Positions 8,163-16,905 of a stretch of 64,000 nucleotides of DNA are shown here, in pieces (the first letter of the stretch is position 1; each line of letters begins with the position of its first letter). The notes under the pieces were generated by a model. That model saw nothing but the letters and a program-made list of their open reading frames with translations, did no database searches and was not told the DNA's origin. This DNA is from Geobacillus thermocatenulatus (GTDB lineage Bacteria > Bacillota > Bacilli > Bacillales > Anoxybacillaceae), in NCBI RefSeq assembly GCF_002217655.1, contig NZ_NEWK01000002.1, positions 63,164 to 127,163 on the forward strand, read 5' to 3'. A program made the position numbers and the translations under genes.

Positions 8163-9011
8163 ATGACATTCTTTTTTGTTTTTTTGGCAATCTTGTCATT
8201 GCTTGCTTTGGCCATTCGCAAAGCCCACCGCAACACGTATGAAGCGGTTTTGCATAAAGTCCAAGTCGGCCGTTCAGAGGATGGAGACGGAGCCCTTCGG
8301 ATTTTGCAGCTATCGGATTTGCATCTTGAAAAACTGTCGATCACCCCGGACGATTTATACGAAAAGCTGAAAGAGGAAGCGATCGATTTGATCGCTTTGA
8401 CGGGCGACTTTTTGGACCGTGAGGAAAGCATTGTCAAACTCGGTCCGTATTTGACGGCGTTGAAACAGTTGAATCCGACATATGGCATGTACGCCGTGTT
8501 TGGCAACCACGATTACGTGCTGCAAGGCGAGTCGTTCGAGCGCCTGAAAGCGACGCTTGAGGCGCACGGCTGCGTCGTCTTGCAAAACGAGACGAAAACG
8601 ATCACCGTCAACGGTCAAACCGTCAATATCATCGGCATCGATGACTTTTACACGGGGCGCAGCGACATTGAAAAGGCGTATGCGGGCGTCAAAGACGGCC
8701 TTAACCTCGTGTTGACGCACGATCCAGACATCGTGCCGCATATGAAAGACTATCATTTTGACTACTTGCTGTCCGGCCATTTCCACGGCGGACAAATTCA
8801 TTGGCCAAAGCCGTACCATTTGGCGAAAATGAGCAAAACGCTCACCGAACGGAATATGATCAAAGGCTATCACGAATGGGACGGGAAACCGTTTTACATT
8901 AACGAAGGGCTCGGGCAAACCGGGGTGAACATCCGGATCGGCTCGAAGCCGGAAGTGACGCTCCACTTGTTGGCGCTCTCGTCTCGCAGAGAAGCGGTGA
9001 AAGCTGTCTAA
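8163..9011 (+). CDS. ykoQ: YkoQ-like membrane-anchored metallophosphoesterase
   Basis: A 282-residue calcineurin-like phosphoesterase with an N-terminal membrane anchor (about residues 2-18). All metal-binding blocks are present: LSDLHL, TGDFLD, GNHDY, LTHDPD and SGHFHGGQIHWP. Proteins of this type (YkoQ/YpbG/LpxH-like) hydrolyse phosphoester bonds in lipids or nucleotides; the substrate is not evident. ATG 8163 is chosen because GGAGGAGAG precedes it and a -10 TATAAT at 8132-8137 would overlap any earlier start. It follows ykoP by about 60 bases but has its own promoter. Confidence 0.82.
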   Translation: MTFFFVFLAILSLLALAIRKAHRNTYEAVLHKVQVGRSEDGDGALRILQLSDLHLEKLSITPDDLYEKLKEEAIDLIALTGDFLDREESIVKLGPYLTALKQLNPTYGMYAVFGNHDYVLQGESFERLKATLEAHGCVVLQNETKTITVNGQTVNIIGIDDFYTGRSDIEKAYAGVKDGLNLVLTHDPDIVPHMKDYHFDYLLSGHFHGGQIHWPKPYHLAKMSKTLTERNMIKGYHEWDGKPFYINEGLGQTGVNIRIGSKPEVTLHLLALSSRREAVKAV

Positions 9012-9032
9012 TTGGCAGCTTTTTATTTTTTT
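9001..9032 (+). terminator. Intrinsic terminator of ykoQ
   Basis: AAGCTG pairs with CAGCTT, followed by a T-rich tail (TTTTATTTTTTT). It overlaps the last codons of the gene. Confidence 0.8.
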
Positions 9033-9182
9033 ATTAGGCAGGAAAGCGGTTTTGTACGCGTATGCCATCTTGTACGGCTTTTTTTCGCAGCCGTTTCCGT
9101 GTTGTTGGATGAAGGTTCACGGCAGATTGCATAGACAAGAGAAACAATCGCCATACTTTTTAAAGAAAGGAGTGAATGGCCA

Positions 9183-10688
9183 ATGGAACCGTCGTGGAAA
9201 GCTCTCTTGCCATTTTTCGTCGTCATCCCGATTTCGATTTGGACGAAGCAAGTCATCCCGGGGCTGTTTGTCGGGCTGTTGGTTGGCAGTTATTTGATGA
9301 CCCCGTCCTTGCTTGGCGGGCTGCGGACGATGCTTCATTACGTTGTTGACAACTTAATGCAGACGAACAACATCCGCATTATCATCTTCTTGTATGTGTT
9401 CGCCGGTCTTGTCAGCATGATCAAATACACCGGCGGAATCAAAGGATTCGTCCATCTCGTCAGCCAAAAAGTGAAATCGGCGAAAACTGCTATGCTCTTG
9501 ACGTGGATGTCAACGATGGTGACATTCAGCGACCCCGATTTTCGCATCGTCACCGTCGCGCCGATCATGAAGGCGCTGCGCAAACGGCTCGGACTGTCGT
9601 CCCAGCAAATCGGCTTTGCCATTGAGGTGACATCCAACCCGGTTGTCGCGCTCATCCCAATTGCCACTGCCTTTGTCGGCTATATGGTGTCGGTCATCGA
9701 CAAGGCGCTTGATACGGCTGGCATCGGCGCGGAGCCGTACATCGTGTACGTCCGAAGCATTCCGTTTAACTTTTTCTCGTATGCCATTATTGCCGTCGGG
9801 CTCTACTACAGTTTTTTTGTCTATTCGCGCCAAAAACAAGCAGCAGTAAACAAAGAGCGGAACGAGGCGCCGATTCGGAGCTGGAACGAGCGGTTGGCGC
9901 TTGAAATGGCGGAAGAACAGCGGCCGGCTGACCATGAACCCAATAAAGCGCAAGGGGAAGAGGGAGATGCGATGCAGACGTGCCCGCGCGCCTACCAAAG
10001 AGAAACGCCGGTCAAGCCATGGAATTTGATTGTTCCGCTTTCGATCGTGCTTGTCTTGACGTTGTTTTTAAGCTGGTGGGACGGCCGCCGAGGGGCAAGA
10101 ACGTTTTGGCAGGCGTTTTTGCAAAGCGATGCGCTCGGCGCGATGTTGGAGGCGCTGTTGTTTACCGTCATCGTGACGGTTGTGTTTTTCCTTTGGCAGC
10201 GATTCAAATTGAACGATTTGTTGACTCATTTTGTCAAAGGTGGCAATGAGCTGATTTCCGTCATTTTAATGCTGGCGCTCATTTGGGCGCTGTCGGCTGT
10301 GGCTGAGGACTTAGGGTTTTCGCAATACATTACGGGCCATGTCAAACAATGGATTCCATCGTTTTTTGTCGCCCCGATTTTGTTTTTGCTCGGCGCCGTT
10401 ATTTCCTACTTCATCGGTTCGTCATGGGGGACGTGGGGGATGTTGATGCCGCTTGGTGTGACGCTGGCGAGCCAGTCGGGAACGAACATTTTGCCGGTCA
10501 TCGGCGCGGTGTTTGCGAGCGGGACGTTCGGGGCGTTTGCGTCGCCGCTTAGCGACAATACGGTGACGCTTTGCACCATTTTGGATTTGCCGGTGATGGA
10601 ATACGCGCGAACGAAGCTGATTCCGTCGTTGATCGCCGCCGGCATCGCCGCCGTTTTGTTCGGCGCGACATCGTTTCTTTTGCATTAA
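9183..10688 (+). CDS. NhaC-family Na+/H+ antiporter
   Basis: A 501-residue polytopic membrane protein of the Na+/H+ antiporter NhaC family (Pfam Na_H_antiporter). Diagnostic stretches are VTFSDPDFRIVTVAPIMKALRKRLG and VTSNPVVALIPIATAFVGYM in the first half, and SWGTWGMLMPLGVTLA and FASPLSDNTVTLCTI in the second half. A hydrophilic loop of about 50 residues (near 222-275) separates the halves. It exchanges cytoplasmic Na+ for protons, or may be an amine or organic-acid antiporter as some family members are. ATG 9183 follows AAAGGAG. It stands alone between a terminator and the next promoter. Confidence 0.82.
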   Translation: MEPSWKALLPFFVVIPISIWTKQVIPGLFVGLLVGSYLMTPSLLGGLRTMLHYVVDNLMQTNNIRIIIFLYVFAGLVSMIKYTGGIKGFVHLVSQKVKSAKTAMLLTWMSTMVTFSDPDFRIVTVAPIMKALRKRLGLSSQQIGFAIEVTSNPVVALIPIATAFVGYMVSVIDKALDTAGIGAEPYIVYVRSIPFNFFSYAIIAVGLYYSFFVYSRQKQAAVNKERNEAPIRSWNERLALEMAEEQRPADHEPNKAQGEEGDAMQTCPRAYQRETPVKPWNLIVPLSIVLVLTLFLSWWDGRRGARTFWQAFLQSDALGAMLEALLFTVIVTVVFFLWQRFKLNDLLTHFVKGGNELISVILMLALIWALSAVAEDLGFSQYITGHVKQWIPSFFVAPILFLLGAVISYFIGSSWGTWGMLMPLGVTLASQSGTNILPVIGAVFASGTFGAFASPLSDNTVTLCTILDLPVMEYARTKLIPSLIAAGIAAVLFGATSFLLH

Positions 10689-10751
10689 CGCCGTTATCGC
10701 CCTCTTTCGCCTTCCGTGATACACTAAAAGAAAAAAGAAAGGGGAACGCTG

Positions 10752-11678
10752 ATGGGAGAGGCGGAACGGCGGCTTGAGGAGCTCGGCCAATGGCGGGAGG
10801 AAGATCCGAAAGAACGGCTCGAGCAGCTGAATGAGCGGCTCGCGGTGGAGGATGCGTATTATCGGGCCGCAGAAGATGAGCGGGCGCGCGAACGGTATTA
10901 CCGCCATCTGCCGCTTGAAGGGGATGGATTGATGTTGTTTGTCCGCTATCATGAACTAGCGGCGCGCACCCATAAGCGGCGGCTGCCGTATTTTTTCAGC
11001 AAGGATGAGTATTTGTACACATGGGTCGACTTGCAGCCGGACGGAACGGTGCGCAGCTTGTATTCCGGCGAGCGGAAAGATCCAAGAACACTGATCGTTC
11101 AAGATGTGGAAACGATGAAGCGGCGTTATGAAGAGTTTCGTCAACTGTTGAAAAGGACGAAAAATGGATGGGGCGATGTGCACGAGCGGGTGAACACGAT
11201 CGAGCAGCAATGGAAATTCAATGCGGAACATGTCGTTCCGCAGTCGTGGTTTGGCGCGCGTGAACCGATGAAAGGCGATTTGCATCATTTGTTCGTCTGC
11301 CAGCCGGAGTGCAATACGATGCGGTCGAATTTTCCGTACGCGGATTTCCCGTTTTACAATCCGGAAGATCCCGACGAACAAATCCAAAACCGCTGCGGCG
11401 TCGTCCATAACGGTTATTTCGAGCCGGAATACGGCAAAGGGACGGCGGCAAGGGCGATGCTGTACTTTCTGCTTCGCTACCCGAAGGCAATCGCGAAGTC
11501 GTTTCGGCGCAAAATCGATATTCCGCTCCTTGTCCGTTGGCACGAACAATTTCCGCCGACAGTGTATGAGCATCATCGCAACAGCGCGATTTTTTTCATC
11601 CAAGGCAACCGCAATCCGTTCATTGATTTCCCGGAACTAGCGGGAAGGATGGTGTTTCCGTTTGAGGGGGCGTTGTGA
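10752..11678 (+). CDS. Endonuclease I-like nuclease, probably cytoplasmic
   Basis: A 308-residue protein. The stretch NAEHVVPQSWFG…KGDLHHLFVCQPECNTMRSNFPY is the ββα-metal core of the endonuclease I family (EndA/Dns, B. subtilis YurI/Bsn). Histidine 162 (EHVVPQS) is the expected general base, and RAMLYFLLRYP follows as in the family. Secreted relatives carry a signal peptide. This one instead starts with a charged helical region (about residues 1-55), so it may act inside the cell. ATG 10752 sits behind GAAAGGGGA. Confidence 0.78.
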   Translation: MGEAERRLEELGQWREEDPKERLEQLNERLAVEDAYYRAAEDERARERYYRHLPLEGDGLMLFVRYHELAARTHKRRLPYFFSKDEYLYTWVDLQPDGTVRSLYSGERKDPRTLIVQDVETMKRRYEEFRQLLKRTKNGWGDVHERVNTIEQQWKFNAEHVVPQSWFGAREPMKGDLHHLFVCQPECNTMRSNFPYADFPFYNPEDPDEQIQNRCGVVHNGYFEPEYGKGTAARAMLYFLLRYPKAIAKSFRRKIDIPLLVRWHEQFPPTVYEHHRNSAIFFIQGNRNPFIDFPELAGRMVFPFEGAL

Positions 11679-11762
11679 AATGAGGTTGAAGGCGAATATC
11701 GGCTTTTTTGTTTCCAAAGCGCATCTGAATCGCTTGGAAGTGGAGAAACAAGAGTGATGGCA

Positions 11763-11811
11763 AAAAAGCTGTCTCCCGAAATAAACGACCGTCTTTCGGG
11801 GACAGCTTTTT
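11763..11811. terminator. Bidirectional terminator
   Basis: AAAAAGCTGTC-CCCGAA pairs with TTCGGG-GACAGCTTTTT between the convergent nuclease and BASS transporter genes. A- and T-runs on the two sides suit both directions. Confidence 0.9.
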
Positions 11812-11841
11812 GCCTTGCTGCTAGACAAAGTGTGAAAGAGA

Positions 11842-12801
11842 TCAAGCGGAAATGGTTTGTTCGTCCGCCGCGTGGCGGTCTGCTTGTTTGCGGAAGTATG
11901 TTGCGACAATCGGACCGGAAATATTGTGCCAGACGCTGAAAATAGCGCTTGGAACGGCGGCGAGCGGCGAAAAATGGGCGGTCGCTAAGGCCGCACCAAG
12001 CCCAGAGTTTTGCATGCCCACTTCAATGGAAATCGCCTTTTGCTTCGGCGACGACAGGCGAAACAGTTTGGCAAACCAATACCCAAGCAGCAGCCCCAAT
12101 CCGTTGTGAGCGACTACAATCAGAAAAATCAGAAGCCCGCTTTTGGCAATGGCGGCTTGGTTTTGCCCGACGACGGCGGCGACGATGGCTACAATGGCGA
12201 TGACCGAAACGAGCGGCAACGCTGGGATGCACGCTTTTACTTGCTTTTGGAACAACGCCTGCGCGATGAGCCCTAATATGATCGGAATAAGCACAACTTT
12301 GACAATCGACCAAAACAAGGCGGCAGCGGATACGGACAGCCATTTTCCAGCTAAAAGCAAGATGAGCGAAGGCGTCAAAATCGGCGCCAAAATCGTCGAA
12401 ACCGAGGTGACGGCGACCGACAGCGCCGTGTCCCCTTTCGCCAAATACGTCATGACGTTGGACGCCGTTCCGCCCGGGCAGCAGCCGACTAAAATAATGC
12501 CAAGCGCCACTTCACGCGAAACCGGCAAGAAATAAGCGAGCAAAAACGCGACAAGCGGCATGATCAAAAATTGGGCGACGACACCGATGAGCACGTCAAG
12601 CGGGCGTTTGAACACTTCCTTGAAGTCATTCGCTGACAGCGTCAATCCCATGCCAAACATCACGATGCCTAGAAGCGGCACGATATACGGAGCGATCCAC
12701 GTAAATGCGCTGGGAGCGAAAAAGGCGAGCGCTCCAAACAGAAGCACCCAGATGGCAAAGGTGTTGCCGACAAAGTTGCTGATTTTTCCTAGTGTGTTCA
12801 T
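11842..12801 (-). CDS. BASS-family sodium-dependent transporter (YocS-like)
   Basis: A 319-residue, about 10-helix protein of the bile acid:sodium symporter family. Family motifs are GMGLTLSANDF, GCCPGGTASNVMTYLAKGDTALSVA (the helix-crossing Na+-site region) and EVGMQNSGLGAALA. In bacteria these proteins import organic anions such as pantoate-like or keto acids, or other carboxylates, with sodium; the substrate is unknown here. ATG 12801 is preceded by GGAGG on the minus strand, which is better than the upstream in-frame start. It is a single gene, convergent with the nuclease gene. Confidence 0.83.
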   Translation of the reverse strand: MNTLGKISNFVGNTFAIWVLLFGALAFFAPSAFTWIAPYIVPLLGIVMFGMGLTLSANDFKEVFKRPLDVLIGVVAQFLIMPLVAFLLAYFLPVSREVALGIILVGCCPGGTASNVMTYLAKGDTALSVAVTSVSTILAPILTPSLILLLAGKWLSVSAAALFWSIVKVVLIPIILGLIAQALFQKQVKACIPALPLVSVIAIVAIVAAVVGQNQAAIAKSGLLIFLIVVAHNGLGLLLGYWFAKLFRLSSPKQKAISIEVGMQNSGLGAALATAHFSPLAAVPSAIFSVWHNISGPIVATYFRKQADRHAADEQTISA

Positions 12802-12918
12802 TGAGCTTCCTCCTTGAGCAAAGATGGGAAAGATATACAAAAGATTATATACACTTTTCAGAAAAATTCAACTGATGAGGTGGCGAATTTTGAAGAAATG
12901 GTGACAATGAGGAATGAT

Positions 12919-12934
12919 TGTGAAAAATGTCACT
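12919..12934. promoter_or_regulatory. FNR-type box upstream of feoAB
   Basis: TGTGA-N6-TCACT matches the Fnr/Crp consensus TGTGA-N6-TCACA at 9 of 10 positions. A -10 TATGAT lies at 12955-12960, which places the box centre about 41 bases upstream of the expected start site. That is the class-II activator position. Confidence 0.65.
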
Positions 12935-12967
12935 CCTTTTTTCTTAGCTTATGGTATGATTGAAATT

Positions 12968-12986
12968 GAGAAGAAGAATCATTATT
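12968..12986. promoter_or_regulatory. Candidate Fur box at the feo transcription start
   Basis: GAGAAGAAGAATCATTATT matches about 13 of 19 positions of the Fur consensus. It overlaps the predicted start site, where binding would repress. The right half is good and the left half is poor. Confidence 0.5.
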
Positions 12987-13027
12987 GAACCACAGGAGAG
13001 CGGATAGAAAAACAGGGGGAAATGATC

Positions 13028-13249
13028 ATGGTGCTGACTGATTTGTATAAAGGGGAAACAGCGGTCGTCGTCCGTCTGGCCATTGAGCAGGAGGCACTGA
13101 AACAGCGTCTTCTTCATCTAGGGGTGAAAGAAGGAAAAATGGTGCGGTTGAAAGCGGCGATGCCGTTTGGCGGACCGGTGATGGTCGAAGTCGATGGGCA
13201 GGCAATCGGCTTGCGGCGCAAAGAGGCGGCGTCGATTGAGGTGAGATAA
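13028..13249 (+). CDS. feoA: FeoA, ferrous iron transport protein A
   Basis: A 73-residue SH3-like FeoA-domain protein (MVLTDLYKGETAVVV…RLLHLGVKEGKMVRL…AIGLRRKEAASIEV). It is a small cytoplasmic partner of the FeoB transporter. ATG 13028 is about eight bases behind AGGGGGAA; the upstream ATG 13022 would be too close to that site. Its stop codon abuts the feoB start codon with no gap, so the two are translationally coupled. Confidence 0.92.
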   Translation: MVLTDLYKGETAVVVRLAIEQEALKQRLLHLGVKEGKMVRLKAAMPFGGPVMVEVDGQAIGLRRKEAASIEVR

Positions 13250-15241
13250 ATGTATGTCGCTCTATTTGGCAATCCGAACACCGGCAAAACGTCATTGTTT
13301 AACTGCTTAACTGGGTCTTATGAATATGTGGGCAACTGGAGCGGGGTGACGGTCGAGAAAAAGGTGGGGGTGCTTCGCCAGCACGGGGTGCCGGTCGTCG
13401 ATTTGCCCGGCGTGTATTCGCTTCAGCCACTGTCTCGCGATGAAGGAGTGGCGACCGATTTTTTATTGACCGAGCCGTGCTCAGCGATTGTCAATATCGT
13501 TGACGCGTCGCAGTTGCGCCGCAATTTGCATTTGACCGTTCAGCTGCTGGAATTTGGCTGTCCCGTTGTCATCGCGCTAAACATGGTTGATGTGGCGGAA
13601 AAACGAGGCGTGAAAGTGGACGCCGCTAAACTGTCGAAGTATCTTGGCGTTCCTGTTATCCCGGTCATCGCCCGAACCGGAAAAGGAACGAACGAATTGG
13701 TTCACGCCGTTTTGGCGGCAAAAGATAAGCCGCACCCGGCAATCGCAATCGATTACGGCGCCGAAGTGGAGAACGCCATCAGACGCATTGCCGAGCAGCT
13801 GCCGGACGATGTGCCTGGAAACAAACGATGGGCGGCGTTGCAGTTCCTTGAGGGAAACGAGCGCATGGCCGCCTATTTGCACGGACGTTTCGATTTGTCA
13901 CCGCTGGCGGCGATCCGTGAGGAGACGGAACAGGCGCTCGGCTATCAGGCAGCCAAGCATATTTATGAAACGCGTGACCGTTGGATCAGTGAAGCGATTG
14001 CTGTGACGGCCATCGAGTTTGAGCAAAAACCGCTGACGCTAACGGAAAAAATCGACGCGGTGGTGACGAACCGCTACGTTGGGCTGCCGATTTTTTTGGC
14101 GCTGATGTATGTGGTGTTTATGCTGACGTTTAACTGGCTTGGAACGCCCCTTGCCGATCGGCTTGACGCGTTTTTCTCAGGACCGCTCACGGATTGGCTG
14201 TCCCGTCTTCTTCATTGGACAGGGGCATCGCCGTTTATCAAGGCGCTCGTCTTGGACGGCGTTGTTGCTGGGGTCGGCGGGGTGTTGGTGTTTGTGCCGC
14301 AAATTTTCATTTTGTTCTTTTTCATTTCTTTGCTTGAAGACTCCGGATATATGGCGCGCGTGGCGATGGTGATGGACCGGATGATGGAAGCGATCGGGTT
14401 AAACGGCAAGGCGTTTATCCCGATGATCATTGGCTTTGGCTGCAACGTTCCTGGAGTGATGGCGGCGCGGACGATTGAGCAGCCGAAAGAGCGGCTCATG
14501 ACGATCTTGGCGCTGCCGTTCATGTCATGTTCCGCCCGCTTGCCGGTGTACGCCTTGTTTGCCGGCACATTTTTCGCCCGCGAGCAGGCGCTTGTCGTGT
14601 TTTCGCTTTACGTGCTTGGCATTGTAGTGGCTTTGGGGCTTGCCAAGTTGTTCTCATCGACGCTCTTGAAAAACGAAAATTCGCTGTTTGTCATTGAATT
14701 GCCGCCATACCGCGTGCCGCAGGCGCTCACACTATGGCGGAGCACATGGGAAAAAGGGAAAGGATTCATCCGCAAAGCAGGAACCTTTATTTTCGGCGGT
14801 TCGGTCGCCATTTGGCTGCTGACGTATGTCGGGCCGCGTGGGGTTGGCGTTCCAATGGATGACAGTTTGCTGGCTGCGATCGGCGGGTTGATCGCACCGT
14901 TGTTGTCGCCGCTTGGCTTTGGCGCCTGGCAGGCAGGCGCCGCGTTGATCACCGGTTTTTTGGCGAAAGAAGTTGTGGTGTCGACGATGAATATTATTTA
15001 CCACGTTCATGAAGCAAGCGGGCTGAAGAAAGTGATTGCTGCCCAGTTTACGCCGCTGTCGGCGTTCAGCTTTATGGTGTTCGTTTTGCTTTACACTCCG
15101 TGTCTGGCAACCGTGGCGGCGATCCGCAAAGAAACCGGATCGTGGAAATGGACGCTGTTGTCGATTGGCATCGCCTTAACGGTTGCTTATATGATTTCAC
15201 TTCTTGTCTACCAAGCTGGAAAGATAGTAGGTTTTCCATGA
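13250..15241 (+). CDS. feoB: FeoB, ferrous iron transporter
   Basis: A 663-residue membrane Fe2+ importer. The N-terminal G domain has the P-loop GNPNTGKTS (residues 7-15), DLPGVYSL and NMVD. It is followed by a helical GDI-like domain and about eight transmembrane segments. The two Gate motifs are visible (GFGCNVPGVMAAR and LPFMSCSARLPVYALFAG), with cysteines typical of the iron pathway. It takes up Fe(II) under anoxic or reducing conditions, which suits the FNR-type box upstream and the nar operon elsewhere in this window. Confidence 0.96.
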   Translation: MYVALFGNPNTGKTSLFNCLTGSYEYVGNWSGVTVEKKVGVLRQHGVPVVDLPGVYSLQPLSRDEGVATDFLLTEPCSAIVNIVDASQLRRNLHLTVQLLEFGCPVVIALNMVDVAEKRGVKVDAAKLSKYLGVPVIPVIARTGKGTNELVHAVLAAKDKPHPAIAIDYGAEVENAIRRIAEQLPDDVPGNKRWAALQFLEGNERMAAYLHGRFDLSPLAAIREETEQALGYQAAKHIYETRDRWISEAIAVTAIEFEQKPLTLTEKIDAVVTNRYVGLPIFLALMYVVFMLTFNWLGTPLADRLDAFFSGPLTDWLSRLLHWTGASPFIKALVLDGVVAGVGGVLVFVPQIFILFFFISLLEDSGYMARVAMVMDRMMEAIGLNGKAFIPMIIGFGCNVPGVMAARTIEQPKERLMTILALPFMSCSARLPVYALFAGTFFAREQALVVFSLYVLGIVVALGLAKLFSSTLLKNENSLFVIELPPYRVPQALTLWRSTWEKGKGFIRKAGTFIFGGSVAIWLLTYVGPRGVGVPMDDSLLAAIGGLIAPLLSPLGFGAWQAGAALITGFLAKEVVVSTMNIIYHVHEASGLKKVIAAQFTPLSAFSFMVFVLLYTPCLATVAAIRKETGSWKWTLLSIGIALTVAYMISLLVYQAGKIVGFP

Positions 15242-15252
15242 AAGGAGAGAAT

Positions 15253-15402
15253 ATGATGATGGCGAATATCATCATTGGCGGAGCGATTTTTGCCTACGCC
15301 GGCTGGACGCTGGTCCGACACGTGAAAAAAAGCGCCAAAGGGGCGTGCGCGTCATGCCATGCAGCGGACCATTGCCGAGGCAGCTGCGGGACGGAGAGAT
15401 AA
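15253..15402 (+). CDS. FeoB-associated Cys-rich membrane protein
   Basis: A 49-residue protein with one N-terminal transmembrane helix (MANIIIGGAIFAYAGWTLV) and a Cys/His-rich tail (CASCHAADHCRGSC). This matches the small FeoB-associated Cys-rich family, placed third in feo operons as FeoC or other accessory genes are elsewhere. AAAGGAG (15241-15247) overlaps the feoB stop codon and precedes three in-frame ATGs at 15253, 15256 and 15259. The cysteines could bind iron or a cluster; that is inference. Confidence 0.8.
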   Translation: MMMANIIIGGAIFAYAGWTLVRHVKKSAKGACASCHAADHCRGSCGTER

Positions 15403-15415
15403 TCCGTTCAAGACA

Positions 15416-15450
15416 AACGGATTCCTGACGATCATCGGAATCCGTTTTTT
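15416..15450 (+). terminator. Terminator of the feo operon
   Basis: AACGGATTCC pairs with GGAATCCGTT, followed by TTTTCATTTT. Confidence 0.9.
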
Positions 15451-15898
15451 CATTTTCCGACGAAAGACTTTCGCTTCCATGGTTGTAGGATAGCCAAAAA
15501 ATAAGCGGGGATGCAATGGGTAAACTTTCGTTTCAACGGGCTCTGGAGGACAAAAGATCAGGCCGCTCTTTGTTTTGGCTGTTGGGTGTTGTTGCCTCAA
15601 TGATGGCCGAAACACCGGGGGTAGAAAGCTTTTTTCGTTCAACCGTTGAAACTCAAGGGAAGACCGTGAGTGTGGAGGATAAACTTTTGACAATACCCAA
15701 TACCTGCCGCAAGGTAAAAGTATGAAAAGCTGCGAATAGCGAAAAGGCGGCTTTGGATCAAGGTTCGCACAGTTGCGTAAAAACAAAGCAGCAAAAAACG
15801 ACGTTGTGGTCCTGTCATCCAAGTTTACTGGGTTGGCGATGGAATTTCACGCAATAATTGAACTTGACCCGGCTTTGGCCCACTCTTTTCCTCATTCT
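15451..15898. other. Gene-free stretch, possible mobile-element debris
   Basis: No reading frame here has a convincing start, codon pattern or known motif. It begins the accessory region and may be decayed insertion DNA, but nothing diagnostic is visible. Confidence 0.4.
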
Positions 15899-16321
15899 TT
15901 ATTCTTTTCGTTTTTGGATGGGGCGGATGTAACCTTCTAATTCGTGGACAAGATGCTGGATGCAATCATTTCCTCGGAACTTGGCATCCTCGACAAGGTA
16001 CACTGTGAAATTTTCCGCTTCTTTATTGGTCATCGTGAACTCATATCCATTCAAATCAAGGAACGTGACGAATACGGTTAAAGCCGTCCGCTTATTGCCG
16101 TTGTGGAAAATATGACCTGTCGCGATGGAATGGTAATAGCAGCACGCCTTTTCGATAATCGAAGGGAACTGTTCCTCCCCGAACAATTTCGCTTTCGGCC
16201 TTTCCAACATCCACGCGAATTTATCGGGGAATTGGATCCCCGCTTGTTCTGCGTCGTCGTACATTTCCATGACCGTGTAATGGATAAATAGGATTTCTTC
16301 CGCTGTCAAATAATAAACCAT
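15899..16321 (-). CDS. doc: Doc-type death-on-curing toxin (Fic fold)
   Basis: A 140-residue toxin of the Fic/Doc superfamily. The active-site motif is HIFHNGNKRTA (residues 70-80), with an N-terminal YYLTAEEILFIH as in Doc proteins. Phage P1 Doc phosphorylates EF-Tu and stops translation; true Fic enzymes AMPylate. Here the motif has NGNKR, intermediate between Doc (DANKR) and Fic (GNGRxxR), and lacks the second Fic arginine, so the kinase-like Doc chemistry is favoured. ATG 16321 follows GGAGGAA. It lies 20 bases behind the antitoxin gene in one operon. Confidence 0.85.
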   Translation of the reverse strand: MVYYLTAEEILFIHYTVMEMYDDAEQAGIQFPDKFAWMLERPKAKLFGEEQFPSIIEKACCYYHSIATGHIFHNGNKRTALTVFVTFLDLNGYEFTMTNKEAENFTVYLVEDAKFRGNDCIQHLVHELEGYIRPIQKRKE

Positions 16322-16341
16322 GTTTTCCTCCAGCTGCTCCT

Positions 16342-16623
16342 TTATCGATATTTCAAGTTGCGCAGCGCTTCGTCATATTTGGAGATCGCGCGGTTCATCG
16401 CCATCGCGACTTCAGGACGGACTCCTTTTGGAATTCGGTTTGCGCGTTTCATCACGATTTCCCCTCGTTCCTTGTCGTAATATATTTCGATTTCATCGCC
16501 TTTATTTAGGTTTAGCATCGTGACTAAATCTCTCGGGATGCTAACGGACAAACTATTCCCGACTTGGTTAATCCGACGTGTATACGTTTTGTCATCCTTG
16601 CTTCCCAACATTTCCGCGTCCAT
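16342..16623 (-). CDS. AbrB/SpoVT-type antitoxin of the Doc toxin
   Basis: A 93-residue protein with a swapped-hairpin AbrB/MazE/SpoVT DNA-binding domain (TRRINQVGNSLSVSIPRDLVTMLNLNKGDEIEIYYD). A helical, charged tail (VAMAMNRAISKYDEALRNLKYR) could wrap the toxin. ATG 16623 lies behind AAAGGAG on the minus strand. Upstream in-frame codons would run through the promoter and are rejected. Classical Doc pairs with Phd, so the AbrB partner is a domain-shuffled arrangement, but one known from many Firmicutes. It probably represses its own operon at the palindrome at 16648-16676. Confidence 0.82.
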   Translation of the reverse strand: MDAEMLGSKDDKTYTRRINQVGNSLSVSIPRDLVTMLNLNKGDEIEIYYDKERGEIVMKRANRIPKGVRPEVAMAMNRAISKYDEALRNLKYR

Positions 16624-16647
16624 TTCTTTTCCATCTCCTTTCCATAA

Positions 16648-16676
16648 TATGGACAAAAAGGACGTTTTTATCCATA
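16648..16676. promoter_or_regulatory. Palindromic operator of the AbrB-Doc operon
   Basis: TATGGACAAAAA and TTTTTATCCATA form a 12-bp inverted repeat with one mismatch around a five-base spacer. It sits between the promoter and the antitoxin start. The usual autoregulation of toxin-antitoxin operons makes this the likely antitoxin site. Confidence 0.7.
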
Positions 16677-16696
16677 AAACTATTACTGTATAAACA

Positions 16697-16724
16697 ATTA
16701 TAACAATAATCTTCCGAAAAGCAA
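16697..16724 (-). promoter_or_regulatory. Promoter of the AbrB-Doc operon
   Basis: On the minus strand, TTGCTT at -35 and TATAAT at -10 are separated by 16 bases. The predicted start near 16690 is just upstream of the palindromic operator. Confidence 0.7.
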
Positions 16725-16905
16725 TACGGAATAATAAAAAAGGCTTTTTGTCTTTGAACGAGAAAAACGCATGCCGCATTTTTAGAATCGATGTCGTTAG
16801 AAGGGAAAGAGGAGTGGCGCATAAAGTGAGCTTGTACGGATATACCGTCTGTGTGTTATGCCATGCCGGACATAGTGAGGTCGGAAGCGTCAAGCAGTGA
16901 AACAT

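Noticed and set aside
15516-15725. 69-codon frame in the gap after feoAB
   Set aside because: No ribosome-binding site and no convincing protein-like pattern; probably decayed sequence.
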